NCBI GenBank assembly: GCA_002413145.1
Contig: DHWK01000036.1
Coordinates: 25,819-35,214, forward strand
Length of the DNA: 9,396 nt
Direction of reading: 5' to 3'
DNA from: a bacterium UBP12_UBA5184
Lineage (GTDB): Bacteria > Vulcanimicrobiota > Vulcanimicrobiia > Vulcanimicrobiales > Vulcanimicrobiaceae
The notes beneath the pieces are model-generated. The model did no database searches. It saw only the letters and a list, made by a program, of their open reading frames with translations, and was not told where the DNA came from. The position numbers and the translations under genes are program-made. This document shows positions 1 through 4,992 of the stretch, piece after piece. The stretch's first letter is position 1, and every line of letters starts with the position of its first letter.

Positions 1-558
1 GTGCGGCTGAAAATACTGCGAGAGCGCCTGGCGGAAGGCCGGCCGGTCGCGTTCGTCGCCGATCGAGTTGATCCGCAACGCGACGCCCGGGATGCGGTAG
101 GCGCGCAAGAGTTCGTAGGCGAGGTGGATGACCTCGACGTCGGCCTCGGGTTCGCCGTACCCGAAGCACTCGACGCCGAACTGGTGCGCTTGCCGGTAGC
201 GTCCCTTCTGCGGGCGCTCGTGCCGGAAGAACGAGCCCACATAGTACAGCCGCTGGGGACCGGCGACCAAGAGGTTGTGTTCGAGCAGCGCGCGGACGAC
301 CGGGGCGGTCCACTCGGGCCGCAACGTCAAGCTCCGGCCGCCCTTATCGGTAAACGTGTACATCTCTTTCTCGACGATGTCGGTCGTATCTCCGACCCCG
401 CGCACGAAGAGTTCGGTCGCTTCAAAGACCGGCGTGCGAATCTCGCCATAGCCGAAGCGGCGCGCGATCGCGTGGATGCGCGCTTCGAGTCCTTGCCAAC
501 GGGCGCTCTCGGGGGGATAGACGTCTGCCGTCCCCCGCGGGGCGGCGAGTTTGCTCAT
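1..558 (-). CDS. hisS: Histidyl-tRNA synthetase, N-terminal part (gene runs off the left edge)
   Basis: Charges tRNA-His with histidine in the cytoplasm; a class II aminoacyl-tRNA synthetase. Reading leftward from the ATG at 558 gives 186 codons with no stop. The protein opens MSKLAAPRGTADVYPPES, the usual HisS N-terminus with the RGT.D..P element. It continues with a motif-1 type region and then motif 2, FRHERPQKGRYRQAHQFGVE at about residues 108-127, which binds ATP and the acceptor end. The family usually has Phe where this protein has Ala in RQ(F/A)HQ. The adjacent EADVEVIHLAYELL and LRINSIGD stretches also fit HisS. Motif 3 and the anticodon-binding domain lie outside the window. There is no good Shine-Dalgarno before the ATG, only a weak purine run, AAGACGAG, directly abutting it. 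The gene diverges from the permease-like gene with 30 bp between start codons. Confidence 0.96.
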   Translation of the reverse strand, partial: MSKLAAPRGTADVYPPESARWQGLEARIHAIARRFGYGEIRTPVFEATELFVRGVGDTTDIVEKEMYTFTDKGGRSLTLRPEWTAPVVRALLEHNLLVAGPQRLYYVGSFFRHERPQKGRYRQAHQFGVECFGYGEPEADVEVIHLAYELLRAYRIPGVALRINSIGDERDRPAFRQALSQYFQPH

Positions 559-571
559 CTCGTCTTACTTT

Positions 572-584
572 GACGGCGGCCGTC
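572..584. promoter_or_regulatory. Perfect 13-bp palindrome in the divergent hisS/permease gap (candidate operator)
   Basis: The sequence GACGGC-G-GCCGTC has two exact 6-base arms around one central base. It occupies nearly half of the 30-bp space between the hisS ATG (minus strand) and the ATG of the plus-strand gene at 589, and ends 4 bases before the latter. The position suits a regulator that controls one or both divergent genes. Alternatively it is a chance GC-rich palindrome, or a small hairpin in the plus-strand leader that hides the translation start. No known operator consensus is recognised. Confidence 0.3.
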
Positions 585-588
585 CGAA

Positions 589-1734
589 ATGCCTCGACCG
601 ACCCGCAAGACCCTGGTGCCGCTCTTGCTCCTCGCGCTCGTCGTCCTGCTTCCACCCGCGTCGCTCGCCGGTGCGGCGGCGTCCGCCGCCGGGACGATCG
701 TCGAAGCGTTGCCTTTCGTGCTCGGCGCCGCGCTGCTGCCGCGTGTGCGAGTGCTGCGCTGGCTACCATCGCTCGGCTGTGGCTGCGGCGGCGTCGTCCC
801 TGCCGCGCTCGCCGTACCGGCGCTCGCGCTGACGTGTCTTTCGTTCGGGCCGCTTATCGCCGCCGCGCGCTCCGCCGCGGCGCTCCTAGTCGTCGTTGGC
901 CGGCGGCGTACTACGCCCGCACCCCTGCAAGACGGCGCGCGCGACCCGCTCGGCGAGTTGGCGACCCTCGCCTTCGCGTCGGGGTCGGCAGCGTTGCTCG
1001 CGGAGTGTATCGGCGCGCGAGGCGCTCTTCTCCCGGGCCCCGCCGGTATGGCGATCTCGGCGTTCTTGGGCGCGTTCGTCGGGGTCGTCGCGCCCTGCGC
1101 CACCACCGGGATCGGTGCGGCGATCGCACTGCGCGCCGCCGATCCGTTCGCAGCTTACGGCTTGTTGGCAACCAGCGGTATCGTCGCGTTCCGGCCGAGG
1201 CTCGTCGTCTCACTTCGATCGGACGCACGGGTTGCTTACGCGTCGCTCGCGCTCGAGTTGGCGCTCTTGTATGCGCGCGGTGCGCACGGCATTATCAACC
1301 CGCGTTTCGCACTGCTCCTGCCGATCGGCGCATCGCTCGCGAGCATCGCCGCGTTGATTCGGACGCCGGCTCGCGGCGGAACGCAATGGGCGGCGCCGGC
1401 CGTCGTCCTCGCCGCGCTCGTTCTGGGATCGCCTCCGCCGCGTGAGACGGCCGCGAGCATCCCGGTCGATCTCTATCCGGGGCGAGCCGTCGCGTTCACC
1501 GGTCGCGTCGCACGCAGCGACGCGACGTCGACGACGCTCGTTCGGCCTGCAATTCTCTGCTGTCGCGCCGACGCGCAACAGCTCTCGCTGACCCTCGACC
1601 GCCGGCTGTCCGCCGAACCGGGAAGTTGGCTTCGCGTGCGCGGTACCGCGTTCGTGCGCGACGGCCGTGCAATTCTGAAGCTGGAACGCGCCGCCACCGT
1701 CAGGCCGCCGCAAGACCCGTACCTCTACCTCTGA
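589..1734 (+). CDS. Predicted membrane permease-like protein fused to a C-terminal YcgQ/DUF1980-like domain
   Basis: A 381-residue protein. Residues 8-22 are a hydrophobic first segment. Further hydrophobic segments lie at about 36-50, 68-103, 122-142, 150-200, 214-230, 240-257 and 268-281, so the N-terminal 280 residues are an integral membrane domain. Two glycine/cysteine loops, LGCGCGGVVPAA (62-73) and VVAPCATTGIGAA (166-178), look like the paired C.CG..P elements of the YraQ/YcgR permease family (COG0701, DUF318). The soluble tail (288-381) has YPGRAVAFTGRV, then RPAILCCRADAQ with a Cys-Cys-x-Ala-Asp core at 324-328, then WLRVRGTA, and ends PPQDPYLYL. This matches what I recall of the YcgQ/TIGR03943 C-terminus (GfV...R..I.CC.AD...W..v.G...PkDPYvY). 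In other bacteria the two parts are separate neighbouring genes. Substrate is unknown; a metal or small-anion role is only a guess. An in-frame stop at 571-573 leaves ATG 589 as the first start. No Shine-Dalgarno is visible. The gene is convergent with gloA. Confidence 0.68.
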   Translation: MPRPTRKTLVPLLLLALVVLLPPASLAGAAASAAGTIVEALPFVLGAALLPRVRVLRWLPSLGCGCGGVVPAALAVPALALTCLSFGPLIAAARSAAALLVVVGRRRTTPAPLQDGARDPLGELATLAFASGSAALLAECIGARGALLPGPAGMAISAFLGAFVGVVAPCATTGIGAAIALRAADPFAAYGLLATSGIVAFRPRLVVSLRSDARVAYASLALELALLYARGAHGIINPRFALLLPIGASLASIAALIRTPARGGTQWAAPAVVLAALVLGSPPPRETAASIPVDLYPGRAVAFTGRVARSDATSTTLVRPAILCCRADAQQLSLTLDRRLSAEPGSWLRVRGTAFVRDGRAILKLERAATVRPPQDPYLYL

Positions 1735-1749
1735 GCGCTCCGCTAGCGC
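1735..1749. terminator. Short GC hairpin at the convergent gene junction (possible weak bidirectional terminator)
   Basis: GCGCT (1735-1739) is followed by five bases and then AGCGC (1745-1749), a perfect 5-bp stem. It begins immediately after the TGA of the permease-like gene and contains the TAG of gloA, in the 8-bp space where the two genes converge. There is no T-run on either side, so it is not a standard intrinsic terminator. It may be chance in GC-rich DNA. Confidence 0.25.
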
Positions 1750-2132
1750 GATCGCGGCTCGAGGAGCTCCACCGGAATCCCGTTCGGGTCTTCCACGAAC
1801 GCGATCCAGCGCGTCCCGCCCGGCGATTTCTTCGGTCCCTTGATCACTTTCACGCCGCCGGCCTGCAGGCGTTCGACGAACGCCGGCAGATCGCCGTCGA
1901 CTTCCACCGCGAGATGTTCGTAGCGATTGCCGACCTCGTACGGCGGATGCTCTTCGAGGTCGTACACCAACTCGATATACGAATTCCAATCGGCGCCGAC
2001 GAACGCCATGTCGGCGTTGCCGGGAAAGTGGTTCGGACCGTCGAGCAGTTTCAATCCGAGTTTCTTCGTATAGAAGTCGATCGATTCGCTCATGTCGTTC
2101 ACGAAGATCGAGGTGTGCAGATAGCGCGGCAT
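1743..2132 (-). CDS. gloA: Glyoxalase I / lactoylglutathione lyase-type VOC metalloenzyme
   Basis: Expected to isomerise the hemithioacetal of methylglyoxal and a thiol to a lactoyl-thioester, detoxifying the glycolytic by-product in the cytoplasm. The protein has 129 residues, close to the family size of about 135. It shows the two beta-alpha-beta-beta-beta modules of the VOC fold. The first starts YLHTSIFVNDMSESIDFYTK; the second starts YEHLAVEVDG and ends AFVEDPNGIPVELLE. All four metal ligands align with the E. coli enzyme: His6, Glu54, His73 and Glu122. The motifs SIDFYTKKLG, AFVG and IAFVEDP.G strongly resemble GloA. The ATG lies 6 nt after the stop of the YkgJ-QueC fusion with no close Shine-Dalgarno, so translation may be coupled. 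The physiological thiol need not be glutathione; another VOC activity is possible, but the complete ligand set favours glyoxalase I. Confidence 0.88.
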   Translation of the reverse strand: MPRYLHTSIFVNDMSESIDFYTKKLGLKLLDGPNHFPGNADMAFVGADWNSYIELVYDLEEHPPYEVGNRYEHLAVEVDGDLPAFVERLQAGGVKVIKGPKKSPGGTRWIAFVEDPNGIPVELLEPRSR

Positions 2133-2138
2133 CGAGCG

Positions 2139-3299
2139 TCAGTTCGCCTTTGGGCGCACGACTCCGGCCCGCGCGCGCGGCCGGGCCGCGCCGGTTCGCC
2201 GGCGCGCCAGGGCTTTCTCTCGAGCGACGCATTTGGGGCAGAGGCCGCACGCTTTGACGCCGGCGACTTCGCACGACCAGGCGAGTTCGAACGAAACCCC
2301 GAGCCGCTTGCCGAGTTGGACGGTTTGCAAGCGCGTGTGATTGCGCAACGGTGTCAGCACCTCGAGCTTCCGCAAATCGGTCCAGCGCAGATCGCTCGAT
2401 TGATCGAACGCCTTCGCGAGCAGGTCGATGAAGCGCGGATGGTCCCCGAACGAGCCGGCCGTCGGTTCGCCCTTCGCGTTTTGGCGACCGCTCCACGGCA
2501 GGGCCAGCTTCGGGATCCCGAGCCCGTCGCAGTACGACGCGGCGATCCCGAAAAAGATGAAGTTGCGCATCGGGATCCAGCGGTTGAGTTCGTACTTCGA
2601 AGCCGCGGCGCCGGCGAAGAAGAACGGAAAGCGCTGCCACAGATCGAGCTGCACGCTTTCCTTCGAGAACTCGCCGCCGTAGCGGCACGAGATGGCGCGC
2701 GCGGCCGCTTCTTCATTGGCGGCCGCCGGTTGTCCGTAGTCGATGAAGAGACTGTGCGGTTTGTGGCCGTTTGCCGCGAGCCAGGCGACGGTGACGAGGC
2801 TATCGAGGCCGCCCGAGTTCAAGACGACCGCGGGGTTGGCGTAGGACGCGCCCGGACACGCGGCCAGCGTGTATTCCAGGTCGTCGAATCCATTTAAGAA
2901 GTACTCGGTTTTCGGCCAGTCGCGGCACCAGCGCGGCCGCGCTTCGTACACGGTGCACATATTGTTTTCGCCCAAGAAGACGCATTGCGTCTTGTCCTCG
3001 ACGTAATACATCCGGCCGTCTTTCCCGCGTTGCATCTTGTTCTTCGAGATCCGCGGCGCGTCGGGGTAACGCGCGTAGATCGCGTGCAGGTCGTCGTGCG
3101 AGAAGGTGACCCAGGCACTCTCGGCTTCGGGTCCGCTCATCGTGCAACAGTTTTGCGGACAGCCCAGGCACTTGCTGCCGTCGAATTCCACGCCTTCGAT
3201 GTAGCGCGCCGTCTCCGTGTACGTCTGCGGATCGTGTTGCGGTCCGAAGTACGTCTCGAGCAGATCGACGAACTCGGGCAGGCTACGCGGGCCTTTCAT
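2139..3299 (-). CDS. Fusion of a YkgJ-type Cys-cluster domain and a divergent QueC-like PP-loop domain
   Basis: A 386-residue protein with two recognisable parts. Residues 1-150 are a YkgJ-family (PF03692) domain: CLGCPQNCC at 44-52 (C44, C47, C51, C52), then CVFL (C106), C115, and TVYEARPRWCRDWP with C125. These Cys are thought to bind Zn or an Fe-S cluster. Residues 156-365 resemble QueC, the ATP-dependent 7-cyano-7-deazaguanine synthase of queuosine/archaeosine synthesis. They carry PP-loop VVLNSGGLDS (158-167), FIDYGQ (185-190), MRNFIFFGIAASY (244-256), TPLRNHTRLQTVQLGKRLG (316-334) and the zinc motif C343-x7-C351-x2-C354-x2-C357. The usual GYPDCR substrate segment is replaced around GSFGDHPRF (282-290). 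The tail is basic and Pro/Arg-rich. ATG 3299 is chosen because the frame upstream runs into purH and has no other start near a Shine-Dalgarno. No queD, queE, queF or tgt is adjacent. The exact substrate is unknown. Confidence 0.85.
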   Translation of the reverse strand: MKGPRSLPEFVDLLETYFGPQHDPQTYTETARYIEGVEFDGSKCLGCPQNCCTMSGPEAESAWVTFSHDDLHAIYARYPDAPRISKNKMQRGKDGRMYYVEDKTQCVFLGENNMCTVYEARPRWCRDWPKTEYFLNGFDDLEYTLAACPGASYANPAVVLNSGGLDSLVTVAWLAANGHKPHSLFIDYGQPAAANEEAAARAISCRYGGEFSKESVQLDLWQRFPFFFAGAAASKYELNRWIPMRNFIFFGIAASYCDGLGIPKLALPWSGRQNAKGEPTAGSFGDHPRFIDLLAKAFDQSSDLRWTDLRKLEVLTPLRNHTRLQTVQLGKRLGVSFELAWSCEVAGVKACGLCPKCVAREKALARRRTGAARPRARAGVVRPKAN

Positions 3300-3337
3300 C
3301 GCCTTACGCCGCTTCGTGTCGCCAGAGCGGTCTTCAT
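3296..3337 (-). CDS. 13-codon mini-ORF overlapping the start of the YkgJ-QueC gene (candidate coupled leader peptide)
   Basis: ATG at 3337 reads MKTALATRSGVRR and stops at TGA 3298-3296. That TGA shares ATGA with the ATG of the YkgJ-QueC gene at 3299. It is preceded 8 nt upstream by GAGGTG, the best Shine-Dalgarno seen in the window, while the fusion gene itself has only a weak AAGG. The arrangement suggests that ribosomes load on the mini-ORF and re-initiate on the fusion gene by translational coupling. The peptide resembles nothing I recognise. The alternative is a vestigial or sequencing-error frameshifted N-terminus of the fusion protein. It is too short to call on coding statistics. Confidence 0.45.
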   Translation of the reverse strand: MKTALATRSGVRR

Positions 3338-3345
3338 TGAATGCC

Positions 3346-3351
3346 CACCTC
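3346..3351 (-). promoter_or_regulatory. Strong Shine-Dalgarno GAGGTG in the purH to ykgJ-queC gap
   Basis: GAGGTG on the minus strand matches the anti-Shine-Dalgarno over six bases. It is spaced 8 nt from the ATG at 3337 but about 46 nt from the ATG at 3299. It therefore points to the mini-ORF rather than directly to the fusion gene. It begins three bases past the purH stop. Confidence 0.65.
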
Positions 3352-3354
3352 GCG

Positions 3355-4992
3355 TCAGTGCAAAAAGTAACGATAGGTCGAGAACACCAGGGCGATCCCC
3401 CGCGCGTCGGCGGCGGCGACGACTTCGGCGTCGCGAATCGAACCCTGGGGGGCGATGACCGCGGCGCAACCTGCGTCGACCGCGGCGAGTAAGCCATCGG
3501 GGAACGGGAAGAAGCCGTCGCTCGCGCACGCGGCCCCGCGGGCGAAGTCGGCGGCGCGCGCGGCGGCGATGCGAACCGCGTCGACGCGGTTGGTCTGGCC
3601 CGCGCAGATTCCGCGGGTCACGCGTTCGCGCGCGATCACGACGCCGTTGCTCTTCACGTGCCGAACGACGTCCCAGGCGAAGCGCAGATCGTGCCACTCG
3701 CGCTCGCCGGGTTGTCGTTGGGAGGCGATCCGCCAGCACTCGGGCGACGCCTTCGGGTCGTCGTCCTCGGCGAGAACGCCGCCGAGCGCGCTGCGCACGC
3801 GCAGTTCGCGCGCGAGTTCTCCGGGTAGCGCACCGTCGAAACGGATGATCCGCAAGTCTTTCTTCTTGCGCAAGCGCGCGAGCGCATCGTCGTCGAAGGC
3901 CGGTGCCGCGACGATCTCGAGAAATACCGGGGCGAGCACCTCCGCGGTCGCCACATCGACCGTCCCATCGAGCGCGACGATCCCCCCGAACGCCGAGATG
4001 CGGTCGGCTTCCAGGGCGAGCCGCGCCGCCTCGGCGGCCGTCGCGCGCTCGGCGACGCCGCACGGAATCGTGTGCTTCACGATCGCCGCGCGAACGAGCG
4101 GCTCGCGCTCTGCCGTCAGGACCGGTTCGGGACGGGCGCGCCGCGCGTGCCCGTCGGCCAACGGGTCGACAACGGACGGGACGCGAGCCGGCACCAAGAG
4201 TCGTAGCGCCGCGTCGAGATCGAGCAGATTATTATAGGAAAGCGCTTTGCCGCCGAGCTGTTCGGGAAGCGCGTGCTCGCGGGGAAGATAGAACGCGGCG
4301 CGCGACTGCGGGTTCTCGCCATAGCGCAGGACGGCCGAGATCGGCGAGGTCAAGGCCAGCGAACCCGGTAGGTCGCGCGCGAGTACCCCCGAGCCGAAGT
4401 AGCGTGCGATCGCGGCGTCGTATTCCGCCGTGCGCTCGAACGCCCGCGTGGCCAGCGCGCGGCGCACTCGCGGGCTGATCTCGCCGCGTGACTCGGCGTG
4501 CGCGGCGATGACCTCGCGGTACTGGCTCGGCTCGATCAGCACCGTGACGTGTTCGAAATTCTTCGCCGCCGCCCGAATCAGTGCCACGCCGCCGATGTCG
4601 ATCTGCTCGATCGCTTCTTCGATCGTCGCGTGGCCGCCCGCGATGGTCGCTTCGAACGGATAGAGATTGACGACGACGATCCCGATGCGCGGGATGCCGT
4701 GCTCGGACCGCTCCCGCTCGTGCACCTCGCTGCGGCGGTCCGCTAAGATGCCGCCGAAGACGCGTGGGTGCAAGGTCTTCACGCGCCCGTCAAAGAGCGA
4801 CGGAAAGCCCGTCAGCTCGGCCAGTTCGTGCGCGTCGATCCCGTGTTCGGTCAGGAATTTCCAGGTCCCTGAGCTCGCATAAATCGGCACGCTCCGCGCT
4901 TCGAGCGCGCGGGCTAATTCCACGACGCCCGTGCGGTCGTAGACCGAGATCAGCGCCGCTTCGCGCTCGGCCGGCGGTTTGCTAACCGGCAA
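3355..4992 (-). CDS. purH: Bifunctional AICAR transformylase / IMP cyclohydrolase
   Basis: Catalyses the last two steps of de novo purine synthesis: formylation of AICAR with 10-formyl-THF, then cyclisation to IMP. Numbering is from TTG 4992 (545 residues). The IMP cyclohydrolase/MGS part shows ALISVYDRTG (13-22), KTLHP (72-76), NLYPFE (109-114) and DIGG (132-135). The transformylase part shows RYGENPQ (223-229), SYNNLLDLDAA (252-262), the catalytic Lys-His in KHTIPCGVA (306-314), ISAFGGI (332-338), VKSNGVV (446-452), GQTNRVDAVRIA (465-476) and SDGFFPFPDG (491-500). TTG 4992 is chosen because GGAGA lies 7-8 nt upstream and the product starts just before the conserved N-terminus; an upstream TTG at 5010 has no such site. 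It overlaps smc by 11 nt. Oddities are about 28 extra residues before the Lys-His, Ile in place of the usual bacterial Asn in KH.NPCG, and RYFLH in place of RHFRH at the C-terminus. Confidence 0.96.
   Translation of the reverse strand: MPVSKPPAEREAALISVYDRTGVVELARALEARSVPIYASSGTWKFLTEHGIDAHELAELTGFPSLFDGRVKTLHPRVFGGILADRRSEVHERERSEHGIPRIGIVVVNLYPFEATIAGGHATIEEAIEQIDIGGVALIRAAAKNFEHVTVLIEPSQYREVIAAHAESRGEISPRVRRALATRAFERTAEYDAAIARYFGSGVLARDLPGSLALTSPISAVLRYGENPQSRAAFYLPREHALPEQLGGKALSYNNLLDLDAALRLLVPARVPSVVDPLADGHARRARPEPVLTAEREPLVRAAIVKHTIPCGVAERATAAEAARLALEADRISAFGGIVALDGTVDVATAEVLAPVFLEIVAAPAFDDDALARLRKKKDLRIIRFDGALPGELARELRVRSALGGVLAEDDDPKASPECWRIASQRQPGEREWHDLRFAWDVVRHVKSNGVVIARERVTRGICAGQTNRVDAVRIAAARAADFARGAACASDGFFPFPDGLLAAVDAGCAAVIAPQGSIRDAEVVAAADARGIALVFSTYRYFLH

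Noticed and set aside
1..573. Open frame of 190 codons on the plus strand
   Set aside because: It lies opposite hisS, whose product has clear class II synthetase motifs. This is a GC-rich antisense shadow.
570..1445. Arg-rich overlapping frames in both strands across the permease-like gene
   Set aside because: The 589-1734 frame gives clean hydrophobic segments and a recognisable CC.AD tail; the others are low-complexity by-products of GC-rich sequence.
1210..2688. Open frame of 492 codons on the minus strand spanning the permease-like gene, gloA and part of the QueC-like gene
   Set aside because: Its product is Arg-rich without any recognisable motif, and it runs across three genes that have clear family features.
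1626..2897. Open frame of 423 codons on the plus strand opposite gloA and ykgJ-queC
   Set aside because: Antisense mirror of two genes with intact metal-ligand and PP-loop motifs; no domain signature of its own.
2139..3299. An anti-phage defence system (Qat or type IV CBASS) based on the QueC-like domain
   Set aside because: No QatA, QatB or QatD partner, cyclic nucleotide synthase, effector or mobile element is nearby; the neighbours are housekeeping genes. Only the enzyme-family parallel is kept.
3300..3497. A 66-residue N-terminal extension of the YkgJ-QueC protein starting near 3497
   Set aside because: It would overlap the conserved C-terminus of purH in another frame, has low-complexity Ser/Pro/Arg composition, and the YkgJ similarity begins only after the ATG at 3299.
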